Notes: generated by a model not told the origin, from the letters alone. A stretch of 64,000 nt of DNA from DATLNF01 sp963765815 (GCA_963765815.1 CAVXXT010000005.1:62001-126000); one strand, 5' to 3'; counted from the stretch's first letter, positions 40,557-49,287 are shown. Program-made: numbers and translations.

Positions 40557-40796
40557 GTGCTCGAGACCGCTCTCGAGCACCTCATCAAGGGCATCGTCGA
40601 GCACCCGGACGACGTCGCCGTCGACCGTCGTACCGGACGTCGCGGTACGACGCTCGAGGTGCGCGTGCACCCTGAGGACACCGGCAAGGTGATCGGCCGC
40701 AACGGCCGCACCGTCAAGGCGCTGCGCACCGTCATCAACGCCGTCGGCGGCCGTGGCATCCGGGTCGACATCCTCGACGCGGACGAGCGCAGGTAG
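40557..40796 (+). CDS. khpA: KH-domain RNA-binding protein KhpA
   Basis: A 79-aa single KH domain with the GxxG loop in VIGRNGRTVKALRTVI (GRNG). KhpA proteins bind RNA, often with KhpB, and are nearly always between rpsP and rimM in Gram-positive bacteria. The GTG immediately follows the rpsP stop. Confidence 0.93.
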   Translation: MLETALEHLIKGIVEHPDDVAVDRRTGRRGTTLEVRVHPEDTGKVIGRNGRTVKALRTVINAVGGRGIRVDILDADERR

Positions 40797-40804
40797 CACC
40801 GCTC

Positions 40805-41329
40805 GTGCAGCTCGTCGTGGGCCGCATCGGCAAGGCGCACGGCGTCAAGGGCGAGGTCAGCGTCGACGTCCGCACCGACGATCCGGAACGCCGGTTCGCG
40901 GTGGGGGAACGGCTCTCCTCGGACCCCGACCGGGGTGTCCTGGAGATCGTCGGCGTCCGCGCGCACCACGGCCGTCTCCTGATCTCCTTCAAGGGTGTCG
41001 GTGATCGCAACGGCGCGGAAGCGCTGCGCGGCACGCTCCTGGTCGTCGACTCGGCGACGGCCGGGGAGACCGGTGCCGACGAGTGGTGGGACCACCAGCT
41101 GGTCGGCCTGCGGGTCGAGCTCGAGGACGGCAGCGCGCTCGGCGAGGTGACCGAGGTGGTGCACCTGCCCGGCAACGACTTGCTCTCTGTCAGACGGGAC
41201 GATGGCCGCGAGGCGCTCTTCCCGTTCGTGGCCGAGATCGTGCCGGTCGTCGACGTCGCCGGCGGCCGGGTCGTCGTGACCCCGCCCGAGGGGCTGCTCG
41301 ACCTCGACAGCCCCGCTGCGGCGGAGTGA
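40805..41329 (+). CDS. rimM: Ribosome maturation factor RimM
   Basis: A 174-aa 30S assembly factor acting on the S19/16S head region. Seen: VVGRIGKAHGVKGEVSV at the N-terminus and the PRC-barrel part with WWDHQLVGLRV, PGNDLLSVRRDDG and LFPFVAEIVPVVD. It lies between khpA and trmD, the conserved order. Confidence 0.95.
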   Translation: MQLVVGRIGKAHGVKGEVSVDVRTDDPERRFAVGERLSSDPDRGVLEIVGVRAHHGRLLISFKGVGDRNGAEALRGTLLVVDSATAGETGADEWWDHQLVGLRVELEDGSALGEVTEVVHLPGNDLLSVRRDDGREALFPFVAEIVPVVDVAGGRVVVTPPEGLLDLDSPAAAE

Positions 41330-41334
41330 TCGCG

Positions 41335-42096
41335 ATGCAGGTCGACGTCGTCACGATCTTCCCGGAGTACTTCTCGCCGCTCGACGTCTCGCTGCTCGGC
41401 AAGGCCCGCGAGCGCGGACTCGTCGACGTGCGCGTGCACGACCTCCGCGCGCAGACGTCCGACATCCACCGCACGGTCGACGACACGCCGTTCGGCGGTG
41501 GCCCCGGCATGGTGATGAAGCCCGAGCCCTGGTACGCCGCCCTGCAGGCCGTCGTCGACGCCGGTGGTCCGGCCGGCAGCACACGACCCCGCGTCGTCGT
41601 CCCGACCCCGAGCGGTCGTCCGCTCACCCAGCAGCTCGTGGCGGAGCTCGCGCTGGAGCCGTGGCTGGCCATCCCGTGCGGTCGCTACGAGGGCATCGAC
41701 CGCCGGGTCCTCGACCGGTGGGCCGACGACGAGGTGTCTCTCGGCGACTACGTGCTCGCCGGCGGCGAGGTCGCGGCCCTGGTGCTCGTCGAGGCGGTCA
41801 CCCGCCTGCTGCCCGGTGTGGTCGGCAACGCCGAGAGCGTCGCCGACGACAGCCACACCACCGGTCTGCTCGAAGGGCCCGTCTACACCCGGCCGGCGTC
41901 GTACGACGGCCGCGATGTCCCCGCCGTCCTGCTGTCCGGTGACCACGCCGCCATCGCCCGGTGGCGTCGCGACGAGGCGCTGCGGCGCACGGCGGCCCAC
42001 CGGCCTGAGCTGCTCGCGCGCCTGGATCTCACCGACCGCGACCACGAGGCACTCGGGGGCGAGTTTCCACCCGCAGCAGGGCCTGTGGCACACTAG
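41335..42096 (+). CDS. trmD: tRNA (guanine(37)-N(1))-methyltransferase
   Basis: A 253-aa SPOUT-knot methyltransferase that makes m1G37 and prevents frameshifting. Seen: QVDVVTIFPEYF, DTPFGGGPGMVMKPEP, the knot motif PCGRYEGIDRRV, and SLGDYVLAGGEVAALV. ATG 41335 gives the canonical N-terminus; a GTG at 41326 overlaps the rimM stop and would add three residues. The stop overlaps the -10 of rplS. Confidence 0.96.
   Translation: MQVDVVTIFPEYFSPLDVSLLGKARERGLVDVRVHDLRAQTSDIHRTVDDTPFGGGPGMVMKPEPWYAALQAVVDAGGPAGSTRPRVVVPTPSGRPLTQQLVAELALEPWLAIPCGRYEGIDRRVLDRWADDEVSLGDYVLAGGEVAALVLVEAVTRLLPGVVGNAESVADDSHTTGLLEGPVYTRPASYDGRDVPAVLLSGDHAAIARWRRDEALRRTAAHRPELLARLDLTDRDHEALGGEFPPAAGPVAH
42089..42094 (+). 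promoter_or_regulatory. -10 CACACT of rplS
   Basis: CACACT in the context TGGCACACTAG overlaps the trmD stop and matches the rpsP core element. Confidence 0.4.
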
Positions 42097-42142
42097 GCGG
42101 CTGTGCCCGCCGGACGGCGGAGCGCCCCCCGCAGCCACCCGC

Positions 42143-42164
42143 GCGCGCACTCACTCGTGCGCGC
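42143..42164 (+). promoter_or_regulatory. Hairpin in the rplS leader
   Basis: Arms GCGCGCAC (42143-42150) and GTGCGCGC (42157-42164), loop TCACTC, lie just before GAAGGAAAG and the rplS start. It could be a leader structure for ribosomal-protein control; no ligand is evident. Confidence 0.35.
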
Positions 42165-42183
42165 CGAAGGAAAGCGAACGGTC

Positions 42184-42618
42184 ATGCAGACTCTCGACAG
42201 CGTCGACGCCGCATCCCTGCGCACCGACGTCCCCGACTTCCGGCCGGGCGACACGCTCAAGGTGCACGTCCGCGTCGTGGAGGGCAACCGGGAGCGCGTG
42301 CAGCTCTTCCAGGGCGTCGTCATCCGCCGCCAGGGCGGCGGGATCCGCGAGACCTTCACCGTCCGCAAGGTGAGCTTCGGCGTCGGCGTGGAGCGCACGT
42401 TCCCCGTGCACACCCCGATCATCAGCAAGATCGAGGTCGTCACCCGCGGCGACGTCCGCCGCGCCAAGCTCTACTACCTGCGTGACCTGCGCGGCAAGAA
42501 GGCGAAGATCAAGGAGAAGCGCGACGTCCTCATCAAGGGCGACGCGAAGGGCGCTGCCACGGCGAAGGCCGAGGACGCCCCCGTGGCCGAGATCGCCGAC
42601 ACCGACGCGCAGGCCTGA
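42184..42618 (+). CDS. rplS: 50S ribosomal protein L19
   Basis: A 144-aa L19: FRPGDTLKVHVRVVEGNRERVQLFQGVVIRRQGGG, ETFTVRKVSFGVGVERTFP, and YYLRDLRGKKAKIKEKR. The last 28 residues are an Ala/Glu/Asp tail. ATG 42184 follows AAGGAAAG. It has its own promoter and leader hairpin. Confidence 0.97.
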   Translation: MQTLDSVDAASLRTDVPDFRPGDTLKVHVRVVEGNRERVQLFQGVVIRRQGGGIRETFTVRKVSFGVGVERTFPVHTPIISKIEVVTRGDVRRAKLYYLRDLRGKKAKIKEKRDVLIKGDAKGAATAKAEDAPVAEIADTDAQA

Positions 42619-42635
42619 GCCCCGACGACGGGCAC

Positions 42636-42641
42636 TACTCT
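42636..42641 (+). promoter_or_regulatory. -10 TACTCT of lepB (leaderless)
   Basis: TACTCT, then 7 nt, then the ATG at 42649; no SD. Confidence 0.4.
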
Positions 42642-42648
42642 TAACGGC

Positions 42649-43635
42649 ATGCCCGACGACACCGTCCCGCCCGCGAGCAGCGACTCCGGCGCGAGCGTCC
42701 CACCCGTGACGTCGTGGTACGGCGACCCGGCTGCCGCGCAGGTCGACGAGCCCGAGCCCGTCGCCGTACGCCGTGATCCGGTGGCAGAGTCGACGGAGCC
42801 GCTGTCGCCGGTCCAGGACGCCCCGCCGGTCGTCCCGCCGACCACCATCGTGCCGACCAGTGCCAAGAAGAAGCAGGGCTCGTTCCTGCGCGAGCTGCCC
42901 GTGCTGCTCGTCATCGCCTTCGGGCTGGCGCTGCTGATCAAGGCCTTCCTGATCCAGGCGTTCTTCATCCCGTCCGGGTCGATGGAGAACACGCTGCAGG
43001 TCAAGGACCGGGTGCTGGTCAACAAGCTCGTCTACCGCTTCCGCGACATCCACCGCGGCGAGATCGTGGTCTTCAACGGCCTCGACTCGTTCACGCCCGA
43101 GACCACGGTCGCGCCGCCGGCCAACGCGTTCGACAGCGGGCTGCGCAAGTTCAAGAACGCCCTCGGCCTGGGCGCCCCCGGCGAGAAGGACTTCATCAAG
43201 CGCGTCATCGGGGTGCCCGGCGACATCGTGGCCTGCTGCGACGACGGCCGGGTCACCGTCAACGGCACCCCGCTCGACGAGCCGTACATCTTCGAGAACG
43301 ACGAGCGGCAGTTCGGCCCCGAGAAGGTGCCCGAGGGCAAGCTCTTCGTCATGGGCGACCACCGCGGCGCGTCCGACGACTCGCGCGCGAAAGGCACCGT
43401 GCCGGCGGACAAGGTCATCGGCCGCGCGTTCGTCGTGATCTGGCCGCCCGGGCACTTCACCGGGCTGAAGGTGCCGCGCGAGCTCGAGGGTGATCAGGTT
43501 TCTATGGGCGCCCCGTGGTCCGTGCTGGCGCTCCCGCCGGCCCTCGGCCTGGTCGGCGCGGTGCCGCTGACCGCGCTGCAGCGCGACGTACGACGACGTC
43601 ACCGCCGGCGGCGGGCTCGCCGCGGCGGCGAGTGA
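42649..43635 (+). CDS. lepB: Signal peptidase I
   Basis: A 328-aa type I signal peptidase releasing secreted proteins, including presumably the APPKP family. A disordered Pro-rich N-terminus (about 80 residues) precedes a TM helix (LPVLLVIAFGLALLIKAFLI), the catalytic serine in FFIPSGSMENTL, the catalytic lysine in KRVIGVPGD, and GDHRGASDDSR. A second hydrophobic segment (VLALPPALGLVGAVPL) and an Arg-rich tail follow. Its stop overlaps a GTG that could start rnhB. Confidence 0.95.
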   Translation: MPDDTVPPASSDSGASVPPVTSWYGDPAAAQVDEPEPVAVRRDPVAESTEPLSPVQDAPPVVPPTTIVPTSAKKKQGSFLRELPVLLVIAFGLALLIKAFLIQAFFIPSGSMENTLQVKDRVLVNKLVYRFRDIHRGEIVVFNGLDSFTPETTVAPPANAFDSGLRKFKNALGLGAPGEKDFIKRVIGVPGDIVACCDDGRVTVNGTPLDEPYIFENDERQFGPEKVPEGKLFVMGDHRGASDDSRAKGTVPADKVIGRAFVVIWPPGHFTGLKVPRELEGDQVSMGAPWSVLALPPALGLVGAVPLTALQRDVRRRHRRRRARRGGE

Positions 43636-43664
43636 CGGCCGAGGCACTTCCCCGCCGAGGCGCG

Positions 43665-44381
43665 ATGACCCCGCCGACAGTGTTCGCCAATGTGCCGGTG
43701 ACAGCGGTACGCCGTGACGCCGGGCTGTGGGGCTACGAGCGAGCGCTGCGCAGACTCGGGTTCTCCCGCGTCGCCGGCGCCGACGAGGCCGGCCGCGGCG
43801 CCTGCGCCGGTCCACTCGTGGCAGCGGCCGTGGTGCTCCCCGAGGGCAAGCGCGGCCAGGTCCCTGGTCTCGCCGACTCCAAGCTGCTTACCGAGGCCGC
43901 GCGAGAGCGCGTCTACGGCGAGGTCGTGCGCCGCGCGGTCGCCTGGCAGGCCGTCGTCGTCCCGGCCGCCGACGTCGACCGGCTCGGGCTGCACCGGTGC
44001 AACGTCGCCGCGATGCGCCGCGCCTTCGCCGCGCTGGAGCCCGGCCCCGACTATGTGCTGACCGACGGCTTCCCGGTGCGCGGCCTCGGCGTACCCGGCC
44101 TCGCGATCTGGAAGGGCGACCGGGTCGCCGCCTGCATCGCCGCGGCCAGCGTGGTCGCGAAGGTCACCCGCGACCGGATGATGGTCGAGCTGCACGAGAC
44201 CTACCCGGCGTACAACTTCGCCCGGCACAAGGGCTACGGCACGGCCGAGCACGCCGCCGCGCTGCGCGAGCACGGGCCGTGCGCCGAGCACCGGCGGAGC
44301 TTCGCCAACGTGCGGGATGATGCCAGTCTCGTCACCGTCGACGAGGCCGACTTCGACTGTCTCGAGGAGCTCCCGCGATGA
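43665..44381 (+). CDS. rnhB: Ribonuclease HII
   Basis: A 238-aa enzyme that removes RNA from RNA:DNA hybrids and misincorporated ribonucleotides. Seen: AGADEAGRGACAGPLVAAAV with catalytic Asp/Glu, SKLLTEAARE, VLTDGFPV and AACIAAASVVAKVTRD. ATG 43665 is taken, with GAGG 4 nt upstream; GTG 43632, overlapping the lepB stop, would add 11 residues and is equally possible. It overlaps the DUF2469 gene by ATGA. Confidence 0.94.
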   Translation: MTPPTVFANVPVTAVRRDAGLWGYERALRRLGFSRVAGADEAGRGACAGPLVAAAVVLPEGKRGQVPGLADSKLLTEAARERVYGEVVRRAVAWQAVVVPAADVDRLGLHRCNVAAMRRAFAALEPGPDYVLTDGFPVRGLGVPGLAIWKGDRVAACIAAASVVAKVTRDRMMVELHETYPAYNFARHKGYGTAEHAAALREHGPCAEHRRSFANVRDDASLVTVDEADFDCLEELPR

Positions 44382-44683
44382 GTGCAGAGGACCTCGAGAA
44401 GTACGAGACCGAGATGGAGCTGCAGCTCTATCGCGAGTACAAGGACGTCGTCGGGCTCTTCACCTACGTCGTGGAGACCGAGCGCCGGTTCTACCTCTGC
44501 AACTCGGTCGACCTGCAGGTGCGCAACGCCGACGGCGAGGTCTTCTTCGAGGTCTCGATGGCCGACGCGTGGGTGTGGGACATGTACCGCCCGGCTCGGT
44601 TCGTGAAGAACGTGCGCGTCGTGACGTTCAAGGACGTCAACGTCGAGGAGCTGGCCAAGAGCGACCTGCAGCTCGGCAGCTAG
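44378..44683 (+). CDS. DUF2469 family protein
   Basis: A 101-aa actinobacterial protein of the DUF2469 family: MSAEDLEKYETEMELQLYREYKDVVGLFTYVVETERRFYLCNSVDL and FEVSMADAWVWDMYRPARFVKNVRVVTFKDVNVEEL. It is highly conserved next to rnhB across actinomycetes; the function is not known to me. No membrane segment or signal peptide is present. Confidence 0.93.
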   Translation: MSAEDLEKYETEMELQLYREYKDVVGLFTYVVETERRFYLCNSVDLQVRNADGEVFFEVSMADAWVWDMYRPARFVKNVRVVTFKDVNVEELAKSDLQLGS

Positions 44684-44695
44684 GCGGCCGACCGC

Positions 44696-44815
44696 ATGGG
44701 CTTCAACGCGACGCGGCGCTACCGCGGACCGAGGACCACCGACATCGCGATCCTCGTCGCGGGGGTCCTCGTCATCGGCTCGGCGTTGCTCTGGGGCTTC
44801 GGCCTGCTCGGCTGA
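44696..44815 (+). CDS. 39-aa single-pass membrane protein
   Basis: A short ORF, 12 nt after DUF2469: MGFNATRRYRGPRTTDIAIL followed by VAGVLVIGSALLWGFGLLG. A basic N-terminal 16 residues and one transmembrane helix with Gly-rich C-terminus make a plausible type II micropeptide. The preceding TAGGCGG is a weak SD. Co-transcription with DUF2469 is likely. Function is unknown. Confidence 0.65.
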   Translation: MGFNATRRYRGPRTTDIAILVAGVLVIGSALLWGFGLLG

Positions 44816-44873
44816 GGCGTCGCCGGCACGACTCGGGGTAGTGGTCTGGTACGCCGACCGCCGAGGAGCCGCC

Positions 44874-45140
44874 ATGTGCCCGCAGAGCCAGCCCGACCCG
44901 AGTCCGGACGCCGCGACGGTCGAGGACCGGGTCGGCGGCGACGGCCCACCGCCGGCAGCAAACCAGCGTCGCACCGAGCCGATGCCTGACAAGACGACGC
45001 CCGCGAACACCGCCTCCAGCGACGGCGCGACGACCGCGGCCGGCGCGCCCGGGTCCTCGGCGGTGCAGGAGCAGGGCACCGCGCGGCCGGCGGTCGCCGT
45101 CCCCGGCAAGCCCGACGGCGAGGTCGACACCTCCGCCTGA
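44874..45140 (+). CDS. Pro/Ala-rich disordered hypothetical protein
   Basis: An 88-aa low-complexity ORF (MCPQSQPDPSPDAATVEDRV...), rich in Ala, Pro, Thr and Gly, with one cysteine and no domain. ATG 44874 has GGAG 6 nt upstream, so translation is plausible. Composition-driven ORFs are common at this GC, so I hold it only moderately likely to be a gene. Confidence 0.4.
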   Translation: MCPQSQPDPSPDAATVEDRVGGDGPPPAANQRRTEPMPDKTTPANTASSDGATTAAGAPGSSAVQEQGTARPAVAVPGKPDGEVDTSA

Positions 45141-45190
45141 CCTTCTCCACAGATCGGCGTACGCCGCCCCTCGGCGTGCCGCGCGCTCCC

Positions 45191-45196
45191 TAACGT
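45191..45196 (+). promoter_or_regulatory. -10 TAACGT of the yraN-comM-dprA unit
   Basis: TAACGT lies 40 nt before the GTG at 45236, with GAGGGAGG (45221-45228) as SD. No clear -35 is seen. Confidence 0.35.
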
Positions 45197-45235
45197 CGAA
45201 GCCGGTTGTCCGGCGGAGACGAGGGAGGCGCTGCG

Positions 45236-45592
45236 GTGCTGGCGAAGGACGGGCTGGGCAAGTACGGCGAGCGGGTCGCGGCCAACCACCTGGTCGAGGC
45301 CGGCTACGAGCTGATCGACCGCAACTGGCGCTGCGACGACGGCGAGCTCGACATCGTCGCCAAGCGCGAGGGCGTCCTCACCTTCGTGGAGGTGAAGACG
45401 CGCAGCAGCATGGCCTTCGGCGAGCCGGCCGAGGCGGTCACGCAGATCAAGGTCCGGAAGATCCGCGAGCTGGCCACGGTGTGGATGCGGCTGCACCCGA
45501 CGGACCACGACGACATCAGCTTCGACGTGATGTCGGTCATGCACTCCGGCAAGGGTGCCGCCCAGGTGACCCACCTGCGCCAGGCGTTCTGA
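45236..45592 (+). CDS. yraN: YraN/UPF0102 endonuclease-like protein
   Basis: A 118-aa UPF0102 protein with a restriction-endonuclease-like fold: GERVAANHLVEAGYELIDRNWRCDDGELDIVAKREGVLTFVEVKTR contains the E-x(n)-D-x(n)-EVK nuclease motif. GTG 45236 follows GAGGGAGG; the upstream TTG (45206) lacks an SD. It is typically linked to comM and dprA, suggesting a role in DNA processing. Confidence 0.92.
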   Translation: MLAKDGLGKYGERVAANHLVEAGYELIDRNWRCDDGELDIVAKREGVLTFVEVKTRSSMAFGEPAEAVTQIKVRKIRELATVWMRLHPTDHDDISFDVMSVMHSGKGAAQVTHLRQAF

Positions 45593-45593
45593 C

Positions 45594-47138
45594 GTGGCGC
45601 TGGCCAAGTCCTGGTCCGTCGGGCTCACCGGACTCGACGGTCATCTGGTCGAGGTGGAGGCCGACCTCGCGCAGGCGCTGCCCGGCTTCCAGATCATCGG
45701 GTTGCCCGACGCCGCGCTCAACGAGGCGAAGGACCGGGTGCGCGCGGCGATCGCCAACAGCGGCGAGAAGTGGCCGCAGAGCAAGCGGCTGACGATCGGC
45801 CTGAGCCCGGCGATGCTGCGCAAGAGCGGCAGCACCTACGACCTCGCGGTCGCAGTGGCGATCCTCGCCGCCGACGAGGCGGTGCCTCCTGCGGCGCTCG
45901 CCGGCGTCGTGATGCTCGGCGAGCTCAGCCTCGACGGGCGGGTCCGGCCGGTGCGCGGCGTCCTGCCGGCCGTGCTGACGGCGATGCGCGCCGGCGTACG
46001 CCGGGTCGTCGTACCCAGCCACAACGCGTGCGAGGCGGCGCTGGTCCCCGGTGTCGAGGTGATCGGCGTACCGCACCTCGCCGCCGTCGTCCGCTGGCTA
46101 CGCGGCGAGCCGCCGATCGACGACGAGCTGATGCTCGATCCGGTCCCGGCGCCGCCGCCCGACGACGACGACGCGCCCGACCTGCGCGACGTGCTCGGCC
46201 AGGCGATGGGCCGTCGCGCGCTCGAGGTGGCGGCGGCCGGTGGCCACCACGTGTTCCTCGTCGGCCCGCCGGGTGCCGGCAAGACGATGCTGGCGGAGCG
46301 CCTCCCTGGGCTGCTGCCGCCGCTGGACCAGGCGGCCGCGCTCGAGGTGACGGCGGTGCACTCGGTCGCCGGCAAGCTGCCGGCCGCCGCGTCGCTCGTG
46401 ACGCGCGCGCCGTTCCAGAGCCCGCACCACTCGACCACCGTGCCGGCGCTGCTCGGCGGCGGGAGTGGGGTGCCCAAGCCAGGGGCGGTCTCCCTGGCCC
46501 ATCGCGGCGTGCTGTTCATGGACGAGGCGCCGGAGTTCCGCGGCGGCATGCTCGAAGGGCTGCGGCAGCCGCTGGAGTCGGGCGAGATCACCATCTCCCG
46601 CTCCGACGGCACCGCCTGCTATCCGGCGAGGTTCCTGCTCGTCCTCGCCGCCAACCCGTGCTCCTGCGTGCGCGCGAGCGGCCGACCGAGCGCGTGCAGC
46701 TGCTCACCCGCCGCGCGCCGCCGCTACCTCGGCAAGCTCTCCGGACCGCTGCTCGACCGGGTCGACATCCAGCTGCAGGTCTACGCGCTCGGCAGGGGCG
46801 ACCTCATGCCGACCGAGCCGGCGGAGGACACCGCGTCGGTGGCCGCGCGGGTCGCGGTGGCGCGAGCCGCGGCGCGGGCGCGGCTGAAGGGCACGCCGTG
46901 GCAGACCAACGCCGAGATCCCTGCGGGCGACCTGCGCGACCGCTGGCCGATCCCGCAGGCTCTGCTGCGCGACGTCGACGGCCACCTCGACGCCGGACGG
47001 CTCAGCGCTCGCGGCCGCGACCGGGTGCAGCGGCTCGCCTGGACCGTCGCCGACCTGGCCGGTCACGACTCGCCGACGCGCGAGGACGTCGAGGAGGCGC
47101 TCGCCCTGCGCAGCGGCGCCAACGCGGTCGCCGCATGA
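45594..47138 (+). CDS. comM: ComM-like Mg-chelatase/AAA+ ATPase
   Basis: A 514-aa YifB/ComM protein. The N-terminal 180 residues are a Lon-protease-like domain with VEADLAQALPGFQIIGLPDAALNE and LGELSLDGRVRPVRG; then AAA+ with Walker A GPPGAGKTMLAERL, FQSPHHSTT, Walker B GVLFMDEAPEF, and NPCSCVRASG (cysteine pair) near residues 355. ComM helicases promote branch migration during natural transformation. It begins one base after yraN and overlaps dprA by ATGA. Confidence 0.94.
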   Translation: MALAKSWSVGLTGLDGHLVEVEADLAQALPGFQIIGLPDAALNEAKDRVRAAIANSGEKWPQSKRLTIGLSPAMLRKSGSTYDLAVAVAILAADEAVPPAALAGVVMLGELSLDGRVRPVRGVLPAVLTAMRAGVRRVVVPSHNACEAALVPGVEVIGVPHLAAVVRWLRGEPPIDDELMLDPVPAPPPDDDDAPDLRDVLGQAMGRRALEVAAAGGHHVFLVGPPGAGKTMLAERLPGLLPPLDQAAALEVTAVHSVAGKLPAAASLVTRAPFQSPHHSTTVPALLGGGSGVPKPGAVSLAHRGVLFMDEAPEFRGGMLEGLRQPLESGEITISRSDGTACYPARFLLVLAANPCSCVRASGRPSACSCSPAARRRYLGKLSGPLLDRVDIQLQVYALGRGDLMPTEPAEDTASVAARVAVARAAARARLKGTPWQTNAEIPAGDLRDRWPIPQALLRDVDGHLDAGRLSARGRDRVQRLAWTVADLAGHDSPTREDVEEALALRSGANAVAA

Positions 47139-48292
47139 GCGTCCCGTACGCCGAACGGGTCGCGCGCGCCGGGCTCACCCGGGTCGCCGAGCCGGACGAC
47201 ACCGCGGTCAGGTCGCTGGTGGCCGCGGTGGGTCCGGTCGACGCGTGGCAGCTGATCAGCACCGGCGATCCGGCGCTGCCGCAGCGCGTGCGCGTCCGCA
47301 CGTCGGCTCGTGCTGCCAGCGGGGATCCCGTGCAGGACCTCGAGCGCGCCCACGCGATCGGTGGCCGGCTGGTCTGCCCCGGAGACGACGAGTGGCCGGC
47401 ATCCCTCGACGACCTCGCTCCCCTCGACGCGGCGCCGCTCGGCCTGTGGGTTCGCGGCTCCGAGCGGCTCACCGACCTCGACCGCGCGGTCGCGATCGTG
47501 GGCTCGCGCTCGTGCACGGCGTACGGCGCGCACACGGCCGACGCGATCGCCGGTGAGCTGGCCGACCGCGGGTGGACGACGGTGTCGGGCGGTGCGATCG
47601 GCATCGACGGCAGCGTGCACCGCGCCTCGCTGGTCAGCGGCAGGCCGACCGTCGCGGTGCTCGCGTGCGGCGTCGACGTCTTCTACCCGCCGGCGCACCG
47701 CGACCTCCTGCGCACGGTCGTGGCCAACGGCCTGGTGGTCAGCGAGTGGCCGCCGGGCTGCTCGCCGATGCGGCACCGCTTCCTCGTCCGCAACCGTCTC
47801 CTCGCCGCGCTCAGCCGCGGCACGGTCGTCGTCGAGGCCGCGCTCCGCAGCGGCGCGCTGAGCACCGCGCGCTGGGCGCAGCGAATGGGCCGCCACACGA
47901 TGGCCGTCCCCGGCCCGGTCACGTCAGCGATGTCCGGCGGCTGCCACCAGCTGCTGCGCGACACCGACGCCGTCCTCGTCACCAGCGGTGCCGAGGTGCT
48001 CGACGTCGTCGGTGAGCTCGGCACCGACATCGCACCGCGCCAGCAGGGCCCGGTGGTCGAGCGCGACGCTCTGGGCGAGGAGGCCCGCCGCGTGCTCGAG
48101 GCGACGCCGGTGCGCCGCTACGTCACCCCTGACCGGATCGCGGTCGCCGCGTCGATGCCCGCGGTGCGCGTCACCTCGTTGCTCAACCAGCTCTGCGCGC
48201 AGGGCTACGTCGAGGCCTCCGACGAGGGCTTCCGCCTCTCCGCCGCCCTCCGCCGCACGCGCCACGCCGCCTCGACCGCCGGCGGTGCTTGA
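47135..48292 (+). CDS. dprA: DNA-processing protein DprA
   Basis: A 385-aa RecA-loading protein for incoming single-stranded DNA. The Rossmann core has AIVGSRSCTAYG, SGGAIGIDGSVHRASL, VAVLACGVDVFYP, SEWPPGCSPMRHRF and RNRLLAALSRGTVVVEAALRSGAL. The C-terminal 80 residues form a winged-helix domain. An N-terminal extension of about 100 residues is variable. Together with yraN and comM it makes a competence-type cluster, though no uptake machinery is in this window. Confidence 0.93.
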   Translation: MSVPYAERVARAGLTRVAEPDDTAVRSLVAAVGPVDAWQLISTGDPALPQRVRVRTSARAASGDPVQDLERAHAIGGRLVCPGDDEWPASLDDLAPLDAAPLGLWVRGSERLTDLDRAVAIVGSRSCTAYGAHTADAIAGELADRGWTTVSGGAIGIDGSVHRASLVSGRPTVAVLACGVDVFYPPAHRDLLRTVVANGLVVSEWPPGCSPMRHRFLVRNRLLAALSRGTVVVEAALRSGALSTARWAQRMGRHTMAVPGPVTSAMSGGCHQLLRDTDAVLVTSGAEVLDVVGELGTDIAPRQQGPVVERDALGEEARRVLEATPVRRYVTPDRIAVAASMPAVRVTSLLNQLCAQGYVEASDEGFRLSAALRRTRHAASTAGGA

Positions 48293-48312
48293 CCTGACTC
48301 ATCGCGCACCGG

Positions 48313-49260
48313 ATGGTCGCTCGTGTGCGATCTTCCCCGGCCGCGCGCGCACCTCTCGTCGTCCCCACGGCGATGGCGCCGCGCCTCGACGATTTCGAGC
48401 GCCATCTGCATGCCGAGCGCGGGCTCTCGCCGCACACGGTGACGGCGTACGTCGGTGACATCGCCGGCCTGCTCGACCATGCCGGACGGCTCGGCATCGA
48501 CGACCTCGACGGGATCTCGCACCAGTCGATCCGCAGCTGGCTGGCCCGGCTGCGCACCTCAGGGCTGAGCAAGGCCAGCCTGGCTCGCAAGTCCTCGGCG
48601 ACCCGGGTGTTCTTCGCCCACGCGCTGCGCCGCGGCTGGGTGAGCGCCGACCCCGCGGCGACCCTCGGCACCCCGAAGATCGAGCACCGCCTGCCGCGCG
48701 TGCTGCGGGAGCAGGACGCGGTCGCCCTGGTCGAGGCGCCCGACGCGACGACGCCGGTCGGCCTGCGCGACCGGGCGATGCTCGAGCTGCTCTACGCGAC
48801 CGGCATGCGGGTCGGGGAGCTGTGCGGGCTCGACGTCGACGACGTCGACGATTCGCGGCGGTTGATCCGGGTCTGGGGCAAGGGCGCCAAGGAGCGCCGG
48901 GTCCCGTACGGCGTACCGGCGCAGCACGCGCTCGACACGTGGCGCCGCGACGGCCGGCCGCTGATGTCGCTGCCCGGCAGCGGAGCGGCGCTCTTCCTGG
49001 GCTTGCGCGGCAAGCGGATCGACCAGCGCGCCGTCCGCCGGATGGTGCACGAGACGCTCGCCGGCCTGGACGGCGCGCCGGACCTCGGCCCGCACGGGCT
49101 CCGGCATTCCGCGGCGACCCATCTTCTCGAAGGTGGCGCAGATCTGAGGTCGGTTCAGGAGATACTGGGCCACGCTACGCTCGCCACCACGCAGATCTAC
49201 ACGCACGTGTCCGCGGAGCGACTGAAGGCGTCCTATGACCGAGCACACCCCCGGGCCTGA
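48313..49260 (+). CDS. xerC: Tyrosine recombinase XerC
   Basis: A 315-aa tyrosine recombinase resolving chromosome dimers at dif. N-terminal SAM-like domain (FERHLHAERGLSPHTVTAYVGDI); catalytic residues: Arg in TGMRVGELCGL, Lys in GKGAKERRVP, HGLRHSAATHLLEGGADL (H-x-x-R), and His/Tyr in LGHATLATTQIYTHVS. An ATG at 48373 would remove 20 non-conserved residues and may be the true start. Its linkage to dprA and whiG matches other actinomycetes. Confidence 0.93.
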   Translation: MVARVRSSPAARAPLVVPTAMAPRLDDFERHLHAERGLSPHTVTAYVGDIAGLLDHAGRLGIDDLDGISHQSIRSWLARLRTSGLSKASLARKSSATRVFFAHALRRGWVSADPAATLGTPKIEHRLPRVLREQDAVALVEAPDATTPVGLRDRAMLELLYATGMRVGELCGLDVDDVDDSRRLIRVWGKGAKERRVPYGVPAQHALDTWRRDGRPLMSLPGSGAALFLGLRGKRIDQRAVRRMVHETLAGLDGAPDLGPHGLRHSAATHLLEGGADLRSVQEILGHATLATTQIYTHVSAERLKASYDRAHPRA

Positions 49261-49287
49261 CGGCTCGCGCGTGCTCAGCGTGCGCCG

